Assembly (NCBI GenBank): GCA_903953065.1
Contig: CAJBIG010000073.1
Span: 1-16,228 of the forward strand
DNA length: 16,228 nt
Reading direction: 5' to 3'
Source: an uncultured Solirubrobacterales bacterium
GTDB lineage: Bacteria > Actinomycetota > Thermoleophilia > Solirubrobacterales > Solirubrobacteraceae
Made by a program: the position numbers and the translations under genes. Positions 6,922-13,303 of this stretch are shown here, in pieces (position 1 is the stretch's first letter; each line of letters starts with the position of its first letter). The notes under the pieces are model-generated. The model worked only from the letters and a program-made list of their open reading frames with translations. It ran no database searches and was not told the origin of the DNA.

Positions 6922-8610
6922 CTAAGCGGCGGGAAGCGGCGGCGATGTCATGCCAGCCGCTTCGCAGGCTTCTGTCAACAACGCAGCAAGCCTCGGCTTC
7001 TCGCGAACAGCGCGCGGCGAACGCGGCCGGCCGGTCCGCGTGTCAACCAGGTTGTAAGCCTCATCGGGGTCGTTGCGAAGGTCATAGAGCTCGTACTCGG
7101 GAGACTGGACGCCGTCTGGATCGAGATAGACGGCGTATTTCCAGCGCTCGTCGCGGACGCAGCGGACGCGGTTCGGTTGGCCGGCGCCGTCCTGCATCGC
7201 CGTGCCCGACTGATGGTCGTCGTAGGTGAAGAGGATGTGGTCGCGGATCTCACTTGCAGCTGAATCGTCGGCAACGATTGGGCCGAAATCAACGCCGCTC
7301 TTCTCAAGCCGCTTGGCGTCGGGTTTCGCGACGCTCGCAAGAACGGGGCTTAGGTCGCGGCCGTCGAGCTGGGATTCGCTCTTCGCGCCACCGATGCTGA
7401 GGAAGGTGGGAACGAGGTCGATCAGCGAGGCGAGCGTGGCGGTCTGGGCCGGCTTTGGAAAGCAGACAGGGTTGGAGAATACGAGCGGCACCCTGATCGT
7501 CTCCTCGTAGGCGTTGAAGACCTTCTGCCGCGCGCCGCCGTGCGAGAGCCCCATGTCGCCGTGATCGGAGGTGCGTGCGATCACAGTGCGCGAGCGCAGA
7601 GAGGTTGCGTCGTCGGCGTCGCCAAGAGCCGCCAGAAGGCGGCCGACTTGGTGGTCAACTACGCGCTGAAGGTGGGCGTAGAAGTTGACGTAGTCGCGCT
7701 CTTCGTCACGGTTCACGAGCGGGCCGAGGTAGGCGCTCATCCCAACCAGCGCCATCGAGTGAACGCCCGGCTTGTTGGCCAGCGATTCGTCGATGGTTGC
7801 CGGCAGCGGAATGTCGAGATCGGCGAAATCCTCACGCCGATAGCCGCCCTCGCGGAAACTTGTCGGATAGGCCAGAACGTCATGTGGGTTGATCAGCGAG
7901 ACGACGAGGCAGAACGGCTCCGGCAGATCTTCCTGCGCCAGAAAGCGCTCGACCTGATCCATGTAAACCTTGTCCCATCCACCGTTGGCTGGGCCGCCCT
8001 CGCCGCCGCCGAAGTGGCCCGGTTCAATGTCGCCGCCGGCGTCCGGCGGCTCCCAGCCGGCGAAGCCGTAGTCGCGCTCAATCCGTTCGCCGTCGTCGGC
8101 AGTCCAGCTGCTCCCATTTACCGGCTTACTGAGGTGCCACTTGCCGCGCAACGCAACGTGGTAGCCGCTGCGGCCAAGCATCGTCGCCAAGGTTTCGATT
8201 CCAGGCGGCAGTTCGGGCTCATCGCCGGATTTCGGCCCGAGGTGAAAGAGTCCACGCCCGAGGCTCTTCAGCATCCGTTTGGCGCTGATCGCCCCTTCGC
8301 GAATGGCCTTAAGAGCGAGCGGGAGTGAGCTGCGCGCGTTCGCGCGCTCCGGCCAAAGACTGCCCTCAGTCAAGGTCAGCGTGACGCCGTGGCGCGAGGG
8401 ATAGGTGCCGGTAAGAAACGTGGCTCGGCTCGGCGAGCACATCGCCGTCGCCGTGAAGGCGCGCGTGAAGTCAACACCGGTTGCGCGCAAGGCGGCATCG
8501 TTCGGCGTCAGTGCGTCAAGCCAATCCTGATCGTCGGGCCAATGCTGCACAGCTCGCTGCTGATCGGTGATCAGCAGGATCAGGTTTGGAGGCCTGTTAC
8601 CAGTGGACAT
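6922..8610 (-). CDS. Sulfatase, S1 formylglycine type (arylsulfatase/choline-sulfatase-like)
   Basis: Hydrolyses a sulfate ester of unknown substrate. 562 residues. Seen: N-terminal NLILLITDQQR with metal-ligand Asp16; the signature CSPSRATFLTG with Cys58 in C-x-P-S-R, the residue converted to formylglycine; GKWHLS with Lys157 and His159; NPHDVL with His243; and TSDHGDMGLSHGG with Asp349/His350. The layout is complete, so it should be active if a formylglycine-generating enzyme is present (none is in this window). No clear signal peptide, so possibly cytoplasmic. A TTG one codon upstream is ignored in favour of the ATG at 8610; TACGGT stands eight bases before it. It lies 18 bp after the histidine phosphatase gene and 34 bp before murB. 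A phosphonate monoester hydrolase or other alkaline-phosphatase-superfamily activity is a lesser alternative. Confidence 0.92.
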   Translation of the reverse strand: MSTGNRPPNLILLITDQQRAVQHWPDDQDWLDALTPNDAALRATGVDFTRAFTATAMCSPSRATFLTGTYPSRHGVTLTLTEGSLWPERANARSSLPLALKAIREGAISAKRMLKSLGRGLFHLGPKSGDEPELPPGIETLATMLGRSGYHVALRGKWHLSKPVNGSSWTADDGERIERDYGFAGWEPPDAGGDIEPGHFGGGEGGPANGGWDKVYMDQVERFLAQEDLPEPFCLVVSLINPHDVLAYPTSFREGGYRREDFADLDIPLPATIDESLANKPGVHSMALVGMSAYLGPLVNRDEERDYVNFYAHLQRVVDHQVGRLLAALGDADDATSLRSRTVIARTSDHGDMGLSHGGARQKVFNAYEETIRVPLVFSNPVCFPKPAQTATLASLIDLVPTFLSIGGAKSESQLDGRDLSPVLASVAKPDAKRLEKSGVDFGPIVADDSAASEIRDHILFTYDDHQSGTAMQDGAGQPNRVRCVRDERWKYAVYLDPDGVQSPEYELYDLRNDPDEAYNLVDTRTGRPRSPRAVREKPRLAALLTEACEAAGMTSPPLPAA

Positions 8611-8618
8611 CAATTTTC

Positions 8619-8624
8619 ACCGTA
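8619..8624 (-). promoter_or_regulatory. Candidate -10 element (TACGGT) before the sulfatase gene
   Basis: The minus strand reads TACGGT, eight bases, then ATG at 8610, within the 18-bp gap after the histidine phosphatase gene. The GGTGA it contains could instead act as a weak Shine-Dalgarno sequence seven bases from the ATG, so this case is ambiguous. Confidence 0.35.
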
Positions 8625-8628
8625 TCGC

Positions 8629-9216
8629 TTAGGAGAGCGAGCCGGTGTCGTTCCAGTGCTTCAGCGCTGGGCGGCCATGCTCAAAGCCGAGCACGCAGAT
8701 CGCCGCCGTTCCCAGCAGCAGGACCGACGCATCATGTGCCGGAAGTCCTGCCCAGCGAGCGCCGACGACGCGTAGGACATGACCGTGTGCGACGAAGAGC
8801 CAGCGGCCTCCACCCTCGCGGGCGCGGTTGATCAGCGGATCGACTCGGTCGCCGACTTCGGCCGCGCTTTCACCGCCGGGGCAGCCGTCGGCGAAGAGCC
8901 ACCAGTCGGGCCGCTTCTGCTGAATCTCGACCGTCGTTATTCCTTCGTACTCGCCGTAGTTCCACTCCGTGAGTTCTTCGGTCGTCTGTGCGTTCGCTCC
9001 GTAACCTGCCAGCTCACAGGTCTCCCTCGCCCGCTTCAGCGGGCTCGTGAGGACATGATCAAACTCCATCCCGGCGAGTCGCTTGCCGGCTTCGCGCGCT
9101 TCGTTGCGACCGTTCTCAGTCAGCTCGATGTCGCTCAGACCGGTGTGACGGCCGTTGAGCGACCACTCGGTTTCGCCGTGGCGCAGCAGTACAACGGAGC
9201 TCTCTTCGGTTGGCAC
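8629..9216 (-). CDS. Histidine phosphatase family protein (phosphoglycerate-mutase-like; Rv3214-like)
   Basis: 195 residues from the chosen GTG. Catalytic residues visible: LLRHGETEW with phospho-acceptor His13 and Arg12, SPLKRARET with Arg62, LTEWNYGEYEG with Glu84 as likely general acid, and FVAHGHVLR with His144. The segments EWNYGEYEG, DGCPGGES and AAICVLGFEHG match my memory of mycobacterial Rv3214 (annotated gpm2, reported as an acid phosphatase) and partly yeast SHB17 sedoheptulose-bisphosphatase. A broad phosphatase is therefore likelier than a true glycolytic mutase. The frame extends 16 codons upstream to an ATG at 9264, but that would overlap the divergent PAP2 gene, and TAAGAT stands exactly seven bases before the GTG at 9216, so the shorter form is preferred. 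It is followed by the sulfatase after 18 bp. A sugar-bisphosphatase role is possible but unsupported here. Confidence 0.88.
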   Translation of the reverse strand: MPTEESSVVLLRHGETEWSLNGRHTGLSDIELTENGRNEAREAGKRLAGMEFDHVLTSPLKRARETCELAGYGANAQTTEELTEWNYGEYEGITTVEIQQKRPDWWLFADGCPGGESAAEVGDRVDPLINRAREGGGRWLFVAHGHVLRVVGARWAGLPAHDASVLLLGTAAICVLGFEHGRPALKHWNDTGSLS

Positions 9217-9223
9217 AGCGCAG

Positions 9224-9229
9224 ATCTTA
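9224..9229 (-). promoter_or_regulatory. Candidate -10 element (TAAGAT) for leaderless histidine phosphatase gene
   Basis: The minus strand reads TAAGAT, then CTGCGCT, then the GTG start at 9216. The same hexamer serves the divergent gene 20 bp away. There is no Shine-Dalgarno sequence. Confidence 0.6.
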
Positions 9230-9243
9230 TGCCCTGCGCCCCC

Positions 9244-9249
9244 TAAGAT
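9244..9249 (+). promoter_or_regulatory. Candidate -10 element (TAAGAT) for leaderless PAP2 gene
   Basis: TAAGAT is followed by CGCTCCCG and the ATG at 9258. It is identical to the hexamer of the divergent gene, and the two starts are only 41 bp apart, so both promoters must share the same short space. Confidence 0.6.
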
Positions 9250-9257
9250 CGCTCCCG

Positions 9258-9845
9258 ATGGCATCAGCGAACCCCAATCCGAGCACCGATCCGGACGCGG
9301 CCGGCTGGTTGGCGTCGCTCCACCGCGCCGACGCTTCGCTCTACTCCTCTATCGCCGCCAGCTCCACTCCTTCCCACGACGACTGGCTCGCGCGCGTCTC
9401 CGACGCTGCGAACCACTCGAAGCCGTGGATCGTCGCCGCAGCCGGACTGGCTCTCTTCGGCGGCCCCCGCGGACGGCGCGCGGCGCTCTACGGCATCGCG
9501 TCGATCGCAACATCAGCGACGGTCGTGAACGTCGCGATGAAGCCGCTCACACGCCGCCGCCGCCCTGACCGCGTCGCCGCAGGAGTGATCGAGGCGCGGC
9601 ACGTTTCGATGCCAACATCGACCTCGTTCCCCTCTGGCCATTCGGCCTCGGCCTTCGCTTTCGCAACCGGCGTCTCTCACGTGATCCCGTCCGCGGGGGC
9701 GCTGCTGACGATTCCAGCCGCGCTTGTCGCCTACTCGCGCGTCCACACCGGCGTCCACTACCCCGGCGACGTGCTCGTCGGCAGCCTCACCGGCATCGCG
9801 CTTGCGAAGCTGACCTGCGTCGCGCTTGACCGCCGGTTCTGCTGA
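9258..9845 (+). CDS. PAP2-family membrane phosphatase (lipid phosphate phosphatase)
   Basis: 195 residues with the complete three-part PAP2 signature: K95-x6-R102-P103 (KPLTRRRRP), PSGH at 125-128, and SR-x5-H-x3-D with Ser160-Arg161, His167 and Asp171 (SRVHTGVHYPGD). Hydrophobic segments at about 57-68, 76-94, 130-144, 147-160 and 172-187 make it an integral membrane protein. It probably removes a phosphate from a lipid phosphate or pyrophosphate, such as undecaprenyl or decaprenyl derivatives, at the membrane; the substrate is inferred from the family. The ATG at 9258 is chosen over one 16 codons upstream, because the extension would overlap the divergent histidine phosphatase gene and TAAGAT lies eight bases before 9258. 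It ends only 3 bp from the convergent acyl-CoA dehydrogenase operon, leaving no room for a separate terminator. Confidence 0.9.
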   Translation: MASANPNPSTDPDAAGWLASLHRADASLYSSIAASSTPSHDDWLARVSDAANHSKPWIVAAAGLALFGGPRGRRAALYGIASIATSATVVNVAMKPLTRRRRPDRVAAGVIEARHVSMPTSTSFPSGHSASAFAFATGVSHVIPSAGALLTIPAALVAYSRVHTGVHYPGDVLVGSLTGIALAKLTCVALDRRFC

Positions 9846-9848
9846 GCC

Positions 9849-11060
9849 CTACTCGGCGTAGCGGCTGAGCTCGCGGCGGGCGATGACCATCTTGTGGACC
9901 TCGTCCGGCCCGTCGGCGATCCGCAGCGTACGCGCTCCTGCGTACATAGCGGCGAGCGGAAAGTCGTCGCTCACGCCGGCGCCGCCATAAATCTGGATCA
10001 TCCGATCGATCACCGCGCAGGCCATCCGCGGCACGACAACCTTGATCGACGAGATCGCGTTGCGCGCGGCCTTGTTGCCCGCGGCGTCCATCTGGAACGC
10101 GGCGTCCATCGTCAGCAGCCGCGCCTGATCAATTTCGAGCCGACTTTCGGCGATCCAATCCTGAACTACGCCCTGCTCGGCGACCGTCTTGCGGAACGCT
10201 TCCCGCGAGAGAGCCCGTCGGCAGCCCATCTCAAGCGCCCGCTCGGCCATCCCGATCAGCCTCATGCAGTGATGGATCCTTCCCGGCCCGAGCCGCGCCT
10301 GGGCCATCATGAAGCCCCCGCCCTCCGGCCCGAGGACGTTCGCGGTTGGAACCCGCACGTCTTCGAAGAGCAATTCGGAGTGCGTTTCGCGGTCGAGGTA
10401 GCCAAAAACCTTGAGGTTGCGAACGTGGGTGATGCCGGGCGTGTCGAGCGGCACGATCACCATGCTCTGCTGCGCGTGCGCGCGGGCCTCAGGGTCGGTC
10501 TTGCCCATCACGATCGAGAACTTGCAGCTCTCGCGCCCTGCTCCAGAACTCCACCACTTGCGGCCGTTGATCACGTACTCGTCACCTTCGCGGGCAATCG
10601 AAGTTTCGATGTTGGTTGCGTCAGACGAGGCGACGTCAGGTTCGGTCATCGAGAAGCAGGACCGGATCTCCCCTTCAAGCAGCGGCCGCAGCCATTCCTG
10701 CTGCTGCTCGGGCGTGCCGAACTCGGTCAGCAGCTCCATGTTGCCTGTGTCGGGCGCCGAGCAGTTCATCGCCTCCGGCGCGAGGTGGATTGAGCGGCCG
10801 GAGATCTCCGCCAGCGGCGCGTAGTCAAAGTTCGAGAGACCCTCGGTCCACTCCGTCTTGTGCGGCAGGAAGAGGTTCCACAGACCACGCTTGCGCGCTT
10901 CAAGCTTGAGGTCTTCGATGATCTGCGGGTGGTGCTCGGGGTTTCCGGCCTCTTCCATCTGCTGCTCGAATACGGGCTCCGCCGGGTAGACGCACTCGTC
11001 CATGAAGGCCAGCAGTTTCTCTTGAAGCTCCTTGCCTTGCTCGCTGACCTCAAACTGCAT
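9849..11060 (-). CDS. Acyl-CoA dehydrogenase, ACAD11-like
   Basis: 403 residues with the full acyl-CoA dehydrogenase fold signals. FAD/acyl-binding CFSMTEPDVASSDATNIET lies in the middle domain, WWSSGAG follows, and the C-terminal domain has IYGGAGVSDDFPLA and RIADGPDEVHK. The ADGPDEVH signature and GPGRIHHCMRLIG are what I remember from ACAD10/ACAD11 and related bacterial FadE proteins. At the place where medium-chain enzymes have the catalytic Glu (YEGT), this protein has Asp383 (ADGP), which appears normal for this subfamily. It introduces the alpha-beta double bond into an acyl-CoA and passes electrons to ETF; chain length unknown. The ATG shares one base with the TGA of the preceding gene (TGATG) with no clear Shine-Dalgarno sequence, so translation is probably coupled. 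Last gene of the three-gene operon. Confidence 0.93.
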   Translation of the reverse strand: MQFEVSEQGKELQEKLLAFMDECVYPAEPVFEQQMEEAGNPEHHPQIIEDLKLEARKRGLWNLFLPHKTEWTEGLSNFDYAPLAEISGRSIHLAPEAMNCSAPDTGNMELLTEFGTPEQQQEWLRPLLEGEIRSCFSMTEPDVASSDATNIETSIAREGDEYVINGRKWWSSGAGRESCKFSIVMGKTDPEARAHAQQSMVIVPLDTPGITHVRNLKVFGYLDRETHSELLFEDVRVPTANVLGPEGGGFMMAQARLGPGRIHHCMRLIGMAERALEMGCRRALSREAFRKTVAEQGVVQDWIAESRLEIDQARLLTMDAAFQMDAAGNKAARNAISSIKVVVPRMACAVIDRMIQIYGGAGVSDDFPLAAMYAGARTLRIADGPDEVHKMVIARRELSRYAE

Positions 11061-12079
11061 CAGGCACCGCCGGCGGAAGCCAGCGACGATGCGGTCAGGC
11101 TGGTGACCTTCGCGCGCTGCTTGCCTGCGCCGCCAAGCATCGCGGCGTCAAGCTGCGCACGCTTGAAGAACCAGTGGACGTCTGCCTCCCATGTGAAGCC
11201 GATGCCGCCGTGAACCTGAATCGAAGAGGCGGTGACGGAAAGCGCAGCGCCCGACGCAGCGGCTTTTGCGATCGCCGAAGCGAGCGCAAGCTGCGACTGG
11301 TCTGCGTCTGCAGCCCATCCACCGAAGTATGTGGCAGAGCGTGCTCCCTCGGTGTCGAAGAGCATCTGCGCGCAGCGGTGCGAGACGGCTTGAAAAGCGC
11401 CGATCGGAGTGTCGAACTGCTTGCGCTCTTTGGCGTACTCAATCGCCATCTCCTGGGTGCGCTGCGCGATCCCAACCATCTCGGCCGAGAGTGCGACCTC
11501 GGCGCGGGCAAGCGCGCCGGCGACGTCACCGGGCAGCGCTTCGCCGCCACTGGCACTGACGCGGGCATAGCGGCGAGTCGGGTCGATCGTCGAAACCGTC
11601 TCAACCTCAGCATCTTCGCGAGCGACCAGCGTTGCCTCATCGCCTTCGATCAGAACAATCACCGCTGCGCTGTCGGCGTCGGGAACCACCTCGCTCGAAC
11701 CACCGCTAGCGAACGCAACGGTCGCCGTCGCCTCGCCGGAAGCGATCCCGGGAAGCCACTTGGCGCGCTGCTCGTCGCTGCCGGCGTGCTCGATCATCAG
11801 CCCACCGAGTGCGTTGGCGAGGAACGGTGAAGCGGCCAGCGCGTAGCCGAGCTCCTCGCAGAGAATCATCAGCTCGACCACACCAAGGCCGGCGCCGCCG
11901 TACTGCTCGTCGATCGCGATCCCGGTCCATCCGAGTTCGCGCAGTTCAGTGAAGAGCGACTCGTCGTAAGCCTCGGCCTCGGCTGCTTCGCGAACCTGTT
12001 CGAGCCCCGAGCGCTTGGCAAGCAGCTCGCGTGCTGTGCGCTTGATCTCGTGCTGGTCTTCTGTGAAGTCAAAATTCAT
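11060..12079 (-). CDS. Acyl-CoA dehydrogenase homologue lacking the catalytic Glu (partner subunit)
   Basis: 339 residues, shorter than a normal acyl-CoA dehydrogenase. The N-terminal helical domain (MNFDFTEDQHEIKRTARELL) and C-terminal domain (ERKQFDTPIGAFQAVSHRCA, then VHGGIGFTWEADVHWFFKRA) are recognisable, but the middle beta domain is reduced. Where active enzymes have YEGT with the catalytic Glu, this protein reads MLGGAGKQ, with Gly at that site. This is the pattern of the non-catalytic subunit in heteromeric enzymes such as the mycobacterial FadE28-FadE29 / ChsE pairs. I infer that it forms an alpha2-beta2 complex with the product of the gene just upstream. The ATG has GGAG seven bases upstream (12087-12090), overlapping the TAG stop of the preceding gene; the gap is 10 bp. 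Its stop overlaps the next gene by one base. Confidence 0.9.
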   Translation of the reverse strand: MNFDFTEDQHEIKRTARELLAKRSGLEQVREAAEAEAYDESLFTELRELGWTGIAIDEQYGGAGLGVVELMILCEELGYALAASPFLANALGGLMIEHAGSDEQRAKWLPGIASGEATATVAFASGGSSEVVPDADSAAVIVLIEGDEATLVAREDAEVETVSTIDPTRRYARVSASGGEALPGDVAGALARAEVALSAEMVGIAQRTQEMAIEYAKERKQFDTPIGAFQAVSHRCAQMLFDTEGARSATYFGGWAADADQSQLALASAIAKAAASGAALSVTASSIQVHGGIGFTWEADVHWFFKRAQLDAAMLGGAGKQRAKVTSLTASSLASAGGA

Positions 12080-12089
12080 CTTCTAGCTC

Positions 12090-13226
12090 CTACTTCTTCC
12101 TCGGAAGGCCGAGCACACGCTCGGCGATGATGTTCTTCAGCACCTCAGTAGTGCCGCCCTCGATCGAGTTTCCTCGGGAGCGCAACATCGCGCGGCCCCA
12201 GCTCGAACCGCCGGCCAGAGACTGGGGGCCGAGCGCTTGGGTTGCGAACTGCATCAGCTCCTGATTGCCCTGTGACCACATCCATTTCGTCAGCGATCCC
12301 TCAGGGCCCGGCTGGCCGTACTTCATCGTCGCCGTCAGTCCGCGGTAGGCGGTGAGGCGCAGAATCTCGCATTTGATGTGCAGCGCGCCAAGCTCATCGG
12401 CGATCATTGGATCGTCGAGCTTGCCGCTGGCGGCCAGCTCCTCTGTGAGCTCATCGAGCGCAACCTTCATTCCGACCTGCAGCCCGAATGCAAGACCAGC
12501 GCGCTCGTTCATCAGCGTCGTCAAGGCAACCGTCCAACCGTTGCCTTCGCCGCCGACTACGTTGGCTGCTGGGATGCGTGCGTTCTCGAGGAAGAGCTCA
12601 TTGAACTCCGGGTCGCCGGTGATCTGACGCAGCGGCCGAACCTCAACCCCCTCCTGCTCCATGTCGAGGATGAAATAGGTCAAGCCTTTGTGCTTGGGCG
12701 CATCGAAATCGGTTCGTGCGACGAACATGCACCACTTCGAGTATTGGGCGCCGCTGGTCCAGACCTTCTGGCCAGTGACGAGCCAGTCGTCGCCGTCACG
12801 GACGGCCTTTGACTTCAGCGAAGCGAGGTCGGAGCCGGCCTCCGGCTCGGAGAAGCCTTGGCACCAGATCTCCTCGCCCGACATGATCGGGTCGAGATAG
12901 CGCTGCTTCTGCTCGTCGGTTCCCCAGATCATCAATGTCGGACCGGCGAGCAGCAGTCCCAGAACGTTTGCCGGGAACGGAGCGCGGGCGCGGGCCAGCT
13001 CCTCGTTGAAGATCGCAGCCTCGACCAGCGTCGCGTCGCGTCCGCCGAACTCGGTTGGCCAGTGGACTGCGGCCCAGCCTGCTTCGTAAAGCTGGCGCTG
13101 CCAGTCGCGGCGGAAGGCGTAGCCCTCGTCCTCTCCGGCCGGCTCCTCGCCGGGGTGGTTGGCCTTGATCCAAGCGCGCAGTTCGTCGCGGAATGCACTC
13201 TCAGACTCGTTGAATGTCAGGTCCAT
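12090..13226 (-). CDS. Acyl-CoA dehydrogenase, catalytic subunit of a heteromeric pair
   Basis: 378 residues. Seen: an N-terminal helical domain; CQGFSEPEAGSDLASLKSKA with the FAD/substrate-binding stretch; VTGQKVWTSGAQYSKW in the beta domain; and, near the C-terminus, SIEGGTTEVLKNIIAERVLG with Glu356 in the position of the catalytic base. This resembles the catalytic partner in mycobacterial FadE26-29-type pairs acting on sterol side-chain CoA esters, so a branched or bulky acyl-CoA substrate is plausible; that is inference. First gene of the operon. The ATG has TTGGAG four bases upstream (13231-13236). A candidate -10 TAAGGT (13255-13260, minus strand) would give a leader of about 20 nt, unlike most starts in this window, and a palindromic operator covers it. 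Confidence 0.94.
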   Translation of the reverse strand: MDLTFNESESAFRDELRAWIKANHPGEEPAGEDEGYAFRRDWQRQLYEAGWAAVHWPTEFGGRDATLVEAAIFNEELARARAPFPANVLGLLLAGPTLMIWGTDEQKQRYLDPIMSGEEIWCQGFSEPEAGSDLASLKSKAVRDGDDWLVTGQKVWTSGAQYSKWCMFVARTDFDAPKHKGLTYFILDMEQEGVEVRPLRQITGDPEFNELFLENARIPAANVVGGEGNGWTVALTTLMNERAGLAFGLQVGMKVALDELTEELAASGKLDDPMIADELGALHIKCEILRLTAYRGLTATMKYGQPGPEGSLTKWMWSQGNQELMQFATQALGPQSLAGGSSWGRAMLRSRGNSIEGGTTEVLKNIIAERVLGLPRKK

Positions 13227-13251
13227 CGGGCTCCAATCGAGGTCGCTGAAG

Positions 13252-13279
13252 CTGACCTTACCGAACGGTCAGTTAGGTC
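13252..13279. promoter_or_regulatory. Palindromic operator overlapping the acyl-CoA dehydrogenase operon promoter
   Basis: CTGACC (13252-13257) and GGTCAG (13267-13272) form a perfect 6-bp inverted repeat with a 9-bp spacer. GACCT (13254-13258) and AGGTC (13275-13279) form a second perfect pair, and ACCG-AA-CGGT is a core palindrome at 13260-13269. Minus-strand TAAGGT at 13255-13260 is a plausible -10 inside it, about 28 bp before the ATG at 13226. The look is that of a TetR-family repressor site, as is common for acyl-CoA-responsive operons; no regulator gene is in the window. Confidence 0.55.
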
Positions 13280-13303
13280 GCGGCGCGCCCGCTACAGCAG
13301 TTC

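Noticed and set aside
7540..8328. 262-codon plus-strand open frame within the sulfatase gene
   Set aside because: Antisense shadow: no motif, and the sulfatase motifs on the other strand span the whole region.
9846..9848. Search for a terminator between PAP2 and the convergent acyl-CoA dehydrogenase operon
   Set aside because: Only 3 bp separate the stop codons and I see no hairpin followed by a T run near either end.
12060..12070. TTCTGTGAAG close to the start of the second acyl-CoA dehydrogenase gene, matching the rpiB-region repeat
   Set aside because: It encodes the conserved N-terminal FTE of the protein and is a single copy, so the match is most simply chance.
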